In this document: one piece after another, positions 1-6,451 of the stretch
How the letters are laid out: each line of letters starts with the position of its first letter
Position numbering within the stretch: position 1 is the first letter of the stretch
Assembly: GCA_002327785.1 (NCBI GenBank)
Contig: DCUI01000227.1
Span: forward strand, 9,256-16,125
Direction of reading: 5' to 3'
Length of the DNA: 6,870 nucleotides
Origin: Phycisphaerales bacterium UBA2218
GTDB lineage: Bacteria; Planctomycetota; Phycisphaerae; Sedimentisphaerales; Anaerobacaceae
The notes under the pieces: model-generated
Told to the model about the DNA's origin: nothing
Databases searched by the model: none
What the model saw: only the letters and a program-made list of their open reading frames with translations
Program-made: the position numbers and the translations under genes

Positions 1-2
1 TC

Positions 3-2912
3 GTGGCGCTGGGCCTGTTGGCCGTGCAGACCTGGGCTGCCGACAAATCCCTGGTCCTGTACCTGCCGTTCGACGAAGGCGTCGGCGCCACGGCCGAGGA
101 CGTCTCCAGCTACCGCAACGCCGGCACCGTCGTCGGCAACGCCCTCTGGGTCGCAGGTCCGAAGGGCATGGCGCTGGAGTTCGTCAACGGCTCGCACGTT
201 ACGATCCAGGAGATCCCCGAGTACGATGTGACCGCCGAAGTCAGTCTTCTGGCTTGGGTCAAGGCAACGACGGTTCCAAACTGGGCCCGCGTGATCGACA
301 AATCCCAGTGGCAAACTACCGGTTTCGATCTCGTTCTGACTCAGAACGTCGGTCTCCCCCGACTGGAGTTCTTCGTCAACAACACCACATCGCTGGTCGA
401 TGGGACGACCGCGGTCATCGACAATGAATGGCACTTCATCGTGGGTACGTTCGGCAACAAGATGCTTCGTATCTACGTGGACGGCGTGAGGCAAGGCGAG
501 GCTCAGTCCACTGGACAGGTCGATATCAATCCGAACGACTGGCCGCTCATGATCGGCGGAGAGTCGAGTTCGAATGGTGGCCAGCAGTTCCTCGGCAGCA
601 TCGACGAGGTCGCGATGTACAACCGTGAGCTGTCAGCCGAGGAGGTGATGGGCATCTTCCAGAAGGGCATGCCGTTGCCGGACTCCGCGACCGATCCCCA
701 GCCGAAGAATGAAGCTGTCGACGTGCCTTGTGATGTCGTGCTGAGCTGGACTGCCGGCGGATTCGCCGCATCGCACGATGTGTACTTGGGCACGTCGTTG
801 GACGCCGTCAACACCGCCAACCGGACGACTCCAATGGAGGTTCTCGTCAGCGAGGGCCAGACGGCTACGGAGTACGAGCCGACGGACCTGCTCGAATACG
901 GCCAGACCTATTACTGGCGCGTCGACGAGGTCGGTGCAGCCCCCGACAACACCGTCGTCAAAGGCGATGTCTGGAGCTTCACCGCGGAGCCGTTTGCCTA
1001 TCCGATCACCAACCTGATGGTTGATGCATCGAGTCAGCAACTGGACTCGCCTGCAATCAGGACCATCGACGGCTCCGGCCTCAACGTTGCGACCGACCAG
1101 CACGGCGTTGATACGGCCCAAATGTGGATGAGCGCCGCCGGGCTGCCGGCCTGGATCCAATACACCTTCGACAAGGAATACAAGCTGGACAAACTGTGGG
1201 TCTGGAACGCCAACTCCCGGCTCGAGTACATGGGGTTCGGCGCCAAGGACGTCACGATCGAGTACTCCACTGACGGCGAGACCTGGACGGCCGTGGAGAA
1301 CGTGCCCCAGTTCACCCAGGGAACCGGCGCGGACACCTACACCCACAACACAACGGTCGACCTGGGCGGGGTGACGGCCAAGCACGTCAGACTCACGGTT
1401 ACAGCCACCTGGGGCATGGGGATCGCCAGCCTTAGCGAGGTTCGGTTCTTCTACGTCCCACTGCAGGCGTTCGGGCCTCAGCCGGCTGACGGCGCCACGA
1501 GCGTGAGCGTCGAGACCGACCTGGATTGGCGGCCCGGTCGGGAGGCTACCTCGCACGCCGTGTACATCGACACCGACAGCAACGCGGTCGCCGACGGCGC
1601 CGTCTCCGGTCACACGGTGACCGACCACGGCTACACCCCCGAGGAGTTGTTGCTCGGAACGGAGTACTTCTGGAAGGTCGATGAAGTGGGTGGCACCGGC
1701 GCCTACGCAGGCGACGTCTGGAGCTTCACCACCGAGGACTTCATCGTCGTCGATGATTTCGAAAGCTACACGAATGACATGGAGGCCGAGACGACGATCT
1801 GGCACGTCTGGATCGACGGCCTGACCGACAAGAACAGCGGCTCCACCGTCGGGTGGGACGAGGCGCCGTTTGCCGAGAGAACCCTCGTTCATGGCGGCGA
1901 ACAGTCCATGCCTCTGCGGTACGACAATACGTCGTTTGCCTTCTCGGAGGCCACGCGGCCCTTCGACTCCGCCCAGGACTGGACTCAGCATGGAGTCACG
2001 ACCCTGGTGCTGTATTTCCGAGGGCAGATTACGAATAGCGCCGCGACCCTGTATCTGAAGATCGACGACACGAAAGTGTCCTTCAGCGGCAGCGCCGTCC
2101 CCACAACGCTCGGGCTGTGGAAACAGTGGGCGATCCCGCTGGCCGCCACGGGCGCCAATCTCAAGAGCGTCAAGGGCCTGACGATCGGGGTCGAGGGCAG
2201 CGGGACGGGCACGGTGTTCATTGATGATATCCGCCTGTACGCCGCTGCGCCCGAGGCGGTTGGTCCCACCGATCCCGGCACGGCGGGGCTGATGGCTCTC
2301 TACACGATGGACGGCAACGCCCAGGACACCTCGGGCAAAAACTACCACGGGACCATCAGCGGCGACGTCAGCTATGAAGCCGGCTACGCGGGACAGGCCA
2401 TGATCTTCAATGGGATCAACGCCTACATGGACCTGCCCATCGGCCCGATGATTGCTTCGCTGACGAACATGACGGTCGCCACGCACGTCTACTTCGGCGG
2501 CGGCAGCGGCGGCTGGCAGCGGATCTTCGACTTCGGTTCAGGCACGTCGGCCTACATGTTCTTCTGTCCCCGCACGGGCACGACCGGGAACATGCGGTTC
2601 GCGATCCGCAGCGCCACGGTGACGACCGAGCAGCTTGTGAACAGTCCCAGTATATTGACCGTCGGCTGGCATCACACGGCCGTCGTGATCGACAGCCAGG
2701 CCATGACGATCCGTCTGTATCTTGACGGCGAGTTGATCGCGTCGGGCGCCACGATCGTCCTGCCGAAGGACCTGGGCAACACGACGCAGAACTGGCTTGG
2801 CCGATCACAGTACTCCGCCGATGCGTACTTGCTGGGTTCGCTGGATGACTTCCGGATCTACGACCGCGTTCTGTCGGAAGCCGAGTTACGGTACCTCGTG
2901 GGTGATCGATAA
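3..2912 (+). CDS. Secreted multidomain LamG / discoidin protein, 5'-partial
   Basis: This is a large exported protein whose start lies upstream of the window. The first visible residues (ALGLLAVQTWAADK) look like the end of a signal peptide with cleavage near WAA/DK, so only the first part of the signal is missing. Domains seen in order, numbered from the first visible codon: LamG/concanavalin-like (about 16-222, ending FLGSIDEVAMYNREL), Fn3-like linker (230-330), F5/8 type C discoidin-like (332-487, with WIQYTFDKEYKLDKLWVWN and VTIEYSTDGETW), a second Fn3-like linker (488-580), a carbohydrate-binding-like beta domain opening VVDDFESY and closing VFIDDIRLY (580-748), and a second LamG (761-969, LGSLDDFRIYDRVLSEAEL). 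No catalytic domain, transmembrane helix or C-terminal anchor is visible. The family is usually taken to bind glycans or other surfaces; the ligand here is unknown. The gene ends in TAA and is followed by a strong hairpin. No functional link to the downstream regulators is visible. Confidence 0.93.
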   Translation: MALGLLAVQTWAADKSLVLYLPFDEGVGATAEDVSSYRNAGTVVGNALWVAGPKGMALEFVNGSHVTIQEIPEYDVTAEVSLLAWVKATTVPNWARVIDKSQWQTTGFDLVLTQNVGLPRLEFFVNNTTSLVDGTTAVIDNEWHFIVGTFGNKMLRIYVDGVRQGEAQSTGQVDINPNDWPLMIGGESSSNGGQQFLGSIDEVAMYNRELSAEEVMGIFQKGMPLPDSATDPQPKNEAVDVPCDVVLSWTAGGFAASHDVYLGTSLDAVNTANRTTPMEVLVSEGQTATEYEPTDLLEYGQTYYWRVDEVGAAPDNTVVKGDVWSFTAEPFAYPITNLMVDASSQQLDSPAIRTIDGSGLNVATDQHGVDTAQMWMSAAGLPAWIQYTFDKEYKLDKLWVWNANSRLEYMGFGAKDVTIEYSTDGETWTAVENVPQFTQGTGADTYTHNTTVDLGGVTAKHVRLTVTATWGMGIASLSEVRFFYVPLQAFGPQPADGATSVSVETDLDWRPGREATSHAVYIDTDSNAVADGAVSGHTVTDHGYTPEELLLGTEYFWKVDEVGGTGAYAGDVWSFTTEDFIVVDDFESYTNDMEAETTIWHVWIDGLTDKNSGSTVGWDEAPFAERTLVHGGEQSMPLRYDNTSFAFSEATRPFDSAQDWTQHGVTTLVLYFRGQITNSAATLYLKIDDTKVSFSGSAVPTTLGLWKQWAIPLAATGANLKSVKGLTIGVEGSGTGTVFIDDIRLYAAAPEAVGPTDPGTAGLMALYTMDGNAQDTSGKNYHGTISGDVSYEAGYAGQAMIFNGINAYMDLPIGPMIASLTNMTVATHVYFGGGSGGWQRIFDFGSGTSAYMFFCPRTGTTGNMRFAIRSATVTTEQLVNSPSILTVGWHHTAVVIDSQAMTIRLYLDGELIASGATIVLPKDLGNTTQNWLGRSQYSADAYLLGSLDDFRIYDRVLSEAELRYLVGDR

Positions 2913-2924
2913 TTCGCGACATGG

Positions 2925-2968
2925 GCCAGGGACCCCAGACCCGCCAAACCGGGCCTGGGGTCCCTGGC
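2925..2968 (+). terminator. Long perfect hairpin after the LamG gene
   Basis: Bases 2925-2938 (GCCAGGGACCCCAG) are the exact reverse complement of 2955-2968, a 14-bp perfect stem. After one A/C mismatch (2939/2954) the stem continues with CCC/GGG (2940-2942 with 2951-2953), leaving an 8-nt loop at 2943-2950. It starts 12 nt past the stop codon, so it probably ends or protects the LamG transcript. No T-run follows, so it is not a textbook intrinsic terminator. It could also be a dispersed intergenic palindrome. Confidence 0.6.
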
Positions 2969-3165
2969 GCCCGCGGGTGTGGTACGCCGTGCCGGAAGGT
3001 GGGAGAGTGAGTATGCGCAGACGGTGGAAGGGGAAAGAGCAAGAGCGAGAGTCTTCCCCGGGTTGCGGGTCACGAGGCACAGCCCACGGCCCGAAGAGGC
3101 CGGCGCAAAAGGCACGGAAGACACCCCGAGATGATATGGCCCTGTGATAAGGCGTCAGCAGTAGC

Positions 3166-3190
3166 GTGGGCTCCGCCCACTATTCTTCTT
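3166..3190 (+). terminator. Small GC hairpin with T-rich tail
   Basis: GTGGGC (3166-3171) pairs perfectly with GCCCAC (3175-3180) across a TCC loop. The next ten bases (TATTCTTCTT) contain seven T. The arrangement resembles a short intrinsic terminator that would isolate the kinase promoter just downstream from upstream transcription. The stem is only 6 bp and the tail is interrupted, so the call is tentative. Confidence 0.35.
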
Positions 3191-3218
3191 CGAGATGCGA
3201 GCGACGAGATACGGCCAC

Positions 3219-3247
3219 TTGACTTCCTCTCCCCAATCCGTCATAAT
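3219..3247 (+). promoter_or_regulatory. Sigma-70-type promoter for the kinase-regulator operon
   Basis: TTGACT at 3219-3224 matches the -35 consensus at five of six positions. CATAAT at 3242-3247 matches the -10 consensus at five of six. The spacer is exactly 17 nt. A start site would fall near 3254, giving a leader of about 80 nt before the kinase ATG at 3337. It lies in a relatively AT-rich patch directly upstream of the operon and is the best promoter match I found in the intergenic regions. Planctomycete promoter rules are poorly known, so the identity of the sigma factor is assumed. Confidence 0.55.
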
Positions 3248-3336
3248 CCCTCCTGACTTGGCCGGCGCGCAACTGCCCCATGAGGAACGAGAGGCGATGC
3301 ACGAAGCCGTCGTGAGATTGAGGATGCGCAAAAAAA

Positions 3337-4461
3337 ATGAACTTGACACCTTTGATCCCAAATCCCGGACGGTGGTATCGCGCTCTCTTCGAAGCCGCCA
3401 ACGACGCGATCTTCATCATACAAGGCGACAGATTCATACAATGCAACACCAAGACGCTCGAGGTTTTTGGATGTACGGAAGACCAGATCGTCGGGGAGCC
3501 GCCGTACCGCTTCTCTGGGCCGCTTCAGCCGGACGAGCGGAGCTCCAGGGAAAAGGCTCTGGAGAAGCTGGAGGCGGCGCTGGCCGGCAAGCCGCAGCGC
3601 TTCGAATGGAAACACGCACGCTACGACGGGACCCCATTCGATGCGGAAGTCAGCCTGAACCGCGTGGAGCTGAACGATGAGCCGTACATCCAGGCCATCG
3701 TCCGTGATGTCAGCGAGCGCAAGCGGGCCGAGTCCGAGCGTCTGGACTACGAGCGGAGGCTGCGTTCCCTGGCATCACAATTGTCCCTCGCGGAGGAGCG
3801 TGAGCGGCATCGGATCGCCATAGGTCTCCATGACCACGCCTGCCAGACTCTGGTCCTGTCCAAGATGAAGCTGCAAGGGTTGCGGAAAGGCCTGTCCCCG
3901 GAGGGTTTGAACGAGATCACGGAAATCTGCGATACTCTCGATCAGACCATCCAGAGCATACGCGAACTGATCTTCGACCTGAGTTCCCCCACCTTGTACA
4001 GGTTCGGTCTTGAGGCGGCGCTGGAGGAGCTGCTCGAGGAAAGAGTGAGGGCCGAACACGGCATCGAGTGCACCTTCCGGGATGACGACGTCCCCAAACT
4101 CCTGGCGGAAGATGTCCGCATCGTGCTGTTCCAGTCGGTTCGCGAGCTCCTGGTCAACGCGATCAAGCACGCCGAGGCTCACAAGGTGACGCTTGACATT
4201 GCACGGTCAAACGACTCTATTAGAATCATGGTTGCCGACGACGGGGTGGGTTTCGACGTGGAGGATGTATTGGCCGCCCCGTCTCGGAGTCGAGGTTTCG
4301 GTCTCTTCAATATCAAGGAACGATTGGATTACATGGGCGGCGCTCTCGATATCGAGTCGCGGCCCGGACAGGGAAGCCGATTCACACTGGTCGCACGTTT
4401 GGAGGCGAAAGCGGATACTGCTAAGGAGACCTGCGATGCCGACCACGATCCTGCTGGTTGA
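3337..4461 (+). CDS. PAS-domain sensor histidine kinase, NarX/DesK (HisKA_3) class
   Basis: A 374-residue soluble sensor kinase that should autophosphorylate on His and pass phosphate to the regulator encoded next. An N-terminal PAS domain spans about 13-127 (WYRALFEAANDAIFII, then a C-terminal VRDVSERKRAE). A coiled linker follows (about 128-150). The HisKA_3 dimerisation region has the phosphoacceptor at H165 in ERHRIAIGLHDHACQTL. The ATPase domain has the N-box (RELLVNAIKHA, N274), the G1 box DDGVGF (301-306) and a G2-like RGFGLFNIKERL (319-330). No transmembrane segment is visible, so it is presumably cytoplasmic and reads an internal signal; no PAS ligand can be deduced. ATG 3337 is the only ATG in this frame after the in-frame stop at 3319. 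It is preceded by GAGGA (3320-3324), 12 nt away, which is a rather long spacing, and it sits at the end of a run of eight A. The 3' end overlaps the next gene by 26 bp. Confidence 0.95.
   Translation: MNLTPLIPNPGRWYRALFEAANDAIFIIQGDRFIQCNTKTLEVFGCTEDQIVGEPPYRFSGPLQPDERSSREKALEKLEAALAGKPQRFEWKHARYDGTPFDAEVSLNRVELNDEPYIQAIVRDVSERKRAESERLDYERRLRSLASQLSLAEERERHRIAIGLHDHACQTLVLSKMKLQGLRKGLSPEGLNEITEICDTLDQTIQSIRELIFDLSSPTLYRFGLEAALEELLEERVRAEHGIECTFRDDDVPKLLAEDVRIVLFQSVRELLVNAIKHAEAHKVTLDIARSNDSIRIMVADDGVGFDVEDVLAAPSRSRGFGLFNIKERLDYMGGALDIESRPGQGSRFTLVARLEAKADTAKETCDADHDPAG
4423..4428 (+). promoter_or_regulatory. Shine-Dalgarno site fixing the start of the NarL-type regulator
   Basis: AAGGAG lies 7 nt before ATG 4436, inside the last codons of the kinase gene. 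It decides the start: the frame is open much further upstream (to an ATG at 4193), but only 4436 gives a normal receiver N-terminus (TILLVDDH) and a proper ribosome site. Its position within the kinase gene suggests translational coupling. Confidence 0.85.
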
Positions 4462-5083
4462 CGACCATCAGATCCTCCGGGAGGGACTGCGGTCTCTTCT
4501 GGAGAAACAATCGAACATGGAAATCGTTGGGGAAGCCGGGGACGGGAGAACGGCGCTGCGGCTGGTGCGGGAGCTGCGGCCCAATGTGGTCATCATGGAC
4601 GTCAACATGGAGGGCATGGATGGAATCGATGCCACCCGTGCGATCACACGAGAACGGCCGGGAACCAGAGTGCTTGCCCTGTCCATGTATCTGCGAAAGA
4701 CCTTCGTTTCCGAGATGTTCAAGAGCGGGGCATCGGGGTATCTTCTCAAGGAGAACGCGTTCGGAGAAGTCGTGCAGGCCATCAACACGATCATAACCGG
4801 CCAACGGTACGCGTGCGCCAAGGTCGCCGGTCTGCTCGTGGATGAGCACCTTCACGTTGACGTCGCCACCTCGGCCAAGACAGGGTTGACGAAGCGAGAG
4901 AGCGAAGTCATCCGAATGCTGGCAAATGGGCAATCGTCCAAGGCGATTGCTCTGGCCACCCAAACGAGCGTCAAGACGGTGGACGCCCGCCGCAGGCGCA
5001 TCATGCGGAAGCTGGGCGTCAGCAGCGTCGCCGAACTGGTCAAGTACGCCATTCGCGAAGGCCTGAGCGAAGTGGACGGCTGA
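4436..5083 (+). CDS. NarL/FixJ-type response regulator (receiver plus LuxR HTH)
   Basis: A 215-residue transcription factor, the normal length for the NarL/FixJ family, and the likely partner of the kinase it overlaps. The receiver domain covers about 3-122, with acidic pocket D9-D10, phosphoacceptor D55 in VVIMDVNMEGMDG, S83 at the Thr/Ser switch position and K105 in GYLLKE. A short linker leads to a LuxR-type helix-turn-helix at about 149-210 (LTKRESEVIRMLANGQSSKAIA, then KTVDARRRRIMRKLGV). On phosphorylation such proteins usually dimerise and bind inverted repeats in promoters. It is the only protein in the window with a DNA-binding domain, so any transcriptional output of the module should pass through it. 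Its targets are unknown; the 393-bp gap downstream, upstream of two more receiver genes, is a reasonable place to look. The start is fixed by AAGGAG at 7 nt. Confidence 0.96.
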   Translation: MPTTILLVDDHQILREGLRSLLEKQSNMEIVGEAGDGRTALRLVRELRPNVVIMDVNMEGMDGIDATRAITRERPGTRVLALSMYLRKTFVSEMFKSGASGYLLKENAFGEVVQAINTIITGQRYACAKVAGLLVDEHLHVDVATSAKTGLTKRESEVIRMLANGQSSKAIALATQTSVKTVDARRRRIMRKLGVSSVAELVKYAIREGLSEVDG

Positions 5084-5089
5084 CCGGCG

Positions 5090-5107
5090 GCCGGAGGGCC
5101 TTCCGGC
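5090..5107 (+). terminator. Hairpin directly after the NarL-type regulator
   Basis: GCCGGAG (5090-5096) pairs with TTCCGGC (5101-5107), with one G-T wobble, across a GGCC loop. It begins 7 nt after the TGA. There is no T-run, so it may be a weak or factor-assisted terminator or an mRNA-end stabiliser. Confidence 0.35.
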
Positions 5108-5232
5108 AATTCCTCGCGCGGTTCTCTCTCATACGCGCAATCGCAGCCCGGAAATCGGCACTGATTGCCTCGGGTCACCTCCGGAGGAGGCGTTTGAGTC
5201 CCTGCGTTGGAGCCGCGAGCCCGGACGCCAAA

Positions 5233-5264
5233 TAGCCGTTTGCCATGCCGGCTACAGCATTTTT
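5233..5264 (+). terminator. Possible intrinsic terminator of the kinase-regulator operon
   Basis: TAGCCG (5233-5238) and CGGCTA (5249-5254) are perfect reverse complements with a 10-nt loop. Five T follow at 5260-5264, five bases after the stem. The stem is short and the T-run displaced, so this is a weak candidate. Confidence 0.28.
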
Positions 5265-5353
5265 CACCCCTGTCGATAGCCTTTTACTGTGTGTGTGCGA
5301 GGGGGAATCCTACTTTGCCGTTCGTCGAAGATGACCGAGAATTTACTTGAGTT

Positions 5354-5382
5354 TTGACCCTGAGTCAACGGCTTGCAGCCGT
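5354..5382. repeat. Two adjacent inverted repeats, possible operator
   Basis: TTGAC (5354-5358) and GTCAA (5364-5368) form a 5-bp inverted repeat around CCTGA. ACGGC (5368-5372) and GCCGT (5378-5382) form a second one around TTGCA, sharing one base with the first. They lie about 95-120 bp before the receiver gene at 5477. LuxR-type regulators often bind short inverted repeats, so a regulator-binding site is possible. Repeats this short are also expected by chance. Confidence 0.25.
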
Positions 5383-5476
5383 GGAATCTGCCTGTTCGAG
5401 CAAGGATGCTGGAGGCGATTCATGGGTTGATCATGGCAAGCTGTTGACTCCTTTGTGAAAGAGGTGAAGAACAACG

Positions 5477-5893
5477 ATGAATTCTCGATTGGTGTTGCTG
5501 GTGGAGGACGACCCAACCGACGCGGAACTGATCGCGCAGGCGGTTCAGGATGGAAGGGCTCCGGTGCGAGTGGTCCATGTGAACGACTGCGCGGGTGCTC
5601 TGAGATACCTTCGGAGCCGGCCGGAGAGAATGCCTTCGCTCATCATGCTGTCTTTGAACTTGCCCGACAGGAGCGGGTTCCGTTTTCTCGAAACGATCAA
5701 GGCAGACGAGACATGGAAGGCAGTCCCCATCGTCGGATTGGCCGAGTCGAGTGAGCAGTATGATGTGTCCGAGAGCTTCGCACTTGGGATCGCAGGCTAC
5801 GTCGTCAAGTCCGAGGACCCCGCAAGGCTGCGCCAAGAGATTGCAATGATCCGCGTCTACTGGACGACAAACCAGTTGCCCCGAATAGTGTGA
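5477..5893 (+). CDS. Rcp1-like single-domain receiver lacking the phosphoacceptor Asp (pseudo-receiver)
   Basis: A 138-residue CheY-like protein consisting only of a receiver domain. The closest style is the Rcp1 group (LVLLVEDDPTDAELIAQAV at the start, a SLNLPDRSGFRFLETIKAD middle, and a YWTTNQLP C-terminal tail). The acidic pocket E10-D11-D12 and K111 are present. However, the position that is Asp in LLDLNLP is Ser59 (codon TCT, MLSLNLP), and the conserved switch Thr after the fourth strand is Ala89 (VGLAESS). K111 is followed by Ser rather than the usual Pro. It therefore probably cannot be phosphorylated in the normal way and may act by protein binding. The reading frame is intact and the fold is well conserved, which argues against simple decay. 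ATG 5477 is preceded by GAGGTG (5461-5466) at 10 nt. The next gene starts 24 bp after its stop, so the two are probably co-transcribed. Confidence 0.93.
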   Translation: MNSRLVLLVEDDPTDAELIAQAVQDGRAPVRVVHVNDCAGALRYLRSRPERMPSLIMLSLNLPDRSGFRFLETIKADETWKAVPIVGLAESSEQYDVSESFALGIAGYVVKSEDPARLRQEIAMIRVYWTTNQLPRIV

Positions 5894-5905
5894 GAGCCAA
5901 GCAAT

Positions 5906-5910
5906 GGAGG
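5906..5910 (+). promoter_or_regulatory. Shine-Dalgarno site for the HTH-less receiver
   Basis: GGAGG lies 7 nt before ATG 5918 in the 24-bp gap after the pseudo-receiver stop. It supports the long N-terminal extension of the next protein, because the first codon is set well upstream of the receiver fold. Confidence 0.8.
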
Positions 5911-5917
5911 ATGCTCC

Positions 5918-6451
5918 ATGGAGCCGACCGCAGGGAATGATAGGATTTCGCGGACATGGAATCCCGCCGAACATGGGGAAAACACATCGCCGGCCCCGAA
6001 CTGCAACAGCGGCACGCCTCGCGGGGACAAGGGCCTGCGGATCGTCGTGGCCGACGACCATGACGCACTGAGGAAGCATGTCTGCCGCCTTCTCACGGAA
6101 GCGCCCGACCTGGAGATCGTCGGCCAGGCGGCGAATGGGCAAAAGGCAATCGCGTTGGCGAGAGAACTGATGCCGGACGTCGTTTTGATGGATGTGAACA
6201 TGCCTCACGTCGACGGCATCGAGGCCACGCGACAGATCGTCCGCGACCATCCGGCCGTGCGAGTCGTCGCGATGTCCGCCGACTGGAACAAGAGGACCGT
6301 GACGGGCATGCTCGATGCCGGAGCGTCCGGCTGGGTGTCGAAAACCGGCGTGTTCGACACGCTCGTGGAAGCCATCAGGACTGTGACGGCAGGAAAACAC
6401 CATATCTGTCCCGAGGTGCTGTCTGTGCTCGAGAATCAAGGAAGCCCGTGA
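5918..6451 (+). CDS. NarL-type receiver without DNA-binding domain, with N-terminal extension
   Basis: A 177-residue response regulator. Residues 1-38 form a polar, probably disordered extension rich in Asn, Pro, Gly and Thr. The receiver runs from about 40 to 160 with acidic pocket D46-D47, phosphoacceptor D92 in VVLMDVNMPHVDG, S120 at the switch position and K142 in GWVSKT, so phosphorylation should be possible. It is clearly related to the receiver of the regulator at 4436-5083 (shared EIVG.A..G, DVNM..DGI.ATR and GASG patterns). The protein stops at residue 177, just past the receiver-to-HTH linker (HICPEVLSVLENQGSP). The roughly 60-residue LuxR HTH that normally follows is absent, and I see no HTH remnant in any frame after the stop. 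It could act by competing for phosphate or by pairing with the full-length regulator (inference). The start is supported by GGAGG at 7 nt. Confidence 0.93.
   Translation: MEPTAGNDRISRTWNPAEHGENTSPAPNCNSGTPRGDKGLRIVVADDHDALRKHVCRLLTEAPDLEIVGQAANGQKAIALARELMPDVVLMDVNMPHVDGIEATRQIVRDHPAVRVVAMSADWNKRTVTGMLDAGASGWVSKTGVFDTLVEAIRTVTAGKHHICPEVLSVLENQGSP

Larger units (their letters stand above)
2913..3336. other. Gene-poor region between LamG gene and kinase
   Basis: About 420 bp with no convincing gene. It contains a strong hairpin just after the LamG stop, a small GC hairpin followed by a pyrimidine-rich stretch, and a promoter-like sequence near the kinase. Open frames here are short, very basic or of odd composition. 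One example is ATG at 3013 to TGA at 3147, 44 codons rich in Arg and Lys; it resembles no family I know. The last 80 bases are likely the kinase mRNA leader. Confidence 0.6.
5084..5476. other. 393-bp intergenic region before the second receiver cluster
   Basis: No convincing gene is present. The region holds several small inverted repeats (5090-5107, 5178-5187, 5233-5254, 5354-5368, 5368-5382) and a short GT repeat at about 5288-5296. Its middle part, about 5255-5350, is more AT-rich than the genes. I found no strong sigma-70 match. TTTTCA at 5261-5266 with TTTACT at 5283-5288 is only four of six at each box. The length suggests that the two downstream receivers have their own promoter here. 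Confidence 0.55.

Noticed and set aside
633..2486. Long open frame of about 617 codons on the minus strand
   Set aside because: It is antisense to the LamG protein, whose frame shows clear ordered domains. Its translation is rich in Arg, Gly, Val and Asp without family motifs, as expected opposite a GC-rich gene.
3013..3147. 44-codon basic open frame after a GGGAG-like site
   Set aside because: Composition is almost all Arg, Lys, Gly and Ser in a structured GC-rich spacer. No family resemblance and no codon-usage support.
3343..3348. TTGACA inside the start of the kinase gene
   Set aside because: No -10-like hexamer at 16-18 nt downstream, and it lies within the coding sequence.
4193..4435. 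Upstream extension of the NarL-type regulator to ATG 4193
   Set aside because: This part is a shadow of the kinase ATPase domain in another frame. AAGGAG at 7 nt before ATG 4436 and the normal receiver N-terminus fix the start at 4436.
5157..5169. GGCAC-TGA-TTGCC resembling a sigma-54 promoter
   Set aside because: The GG and GC elements are 8 nt apart instead of the required 10. TGGCATCACAATTGT near 3769 has better spacing but lies inside the kinase gene. No sigma-54 activator is in the window.
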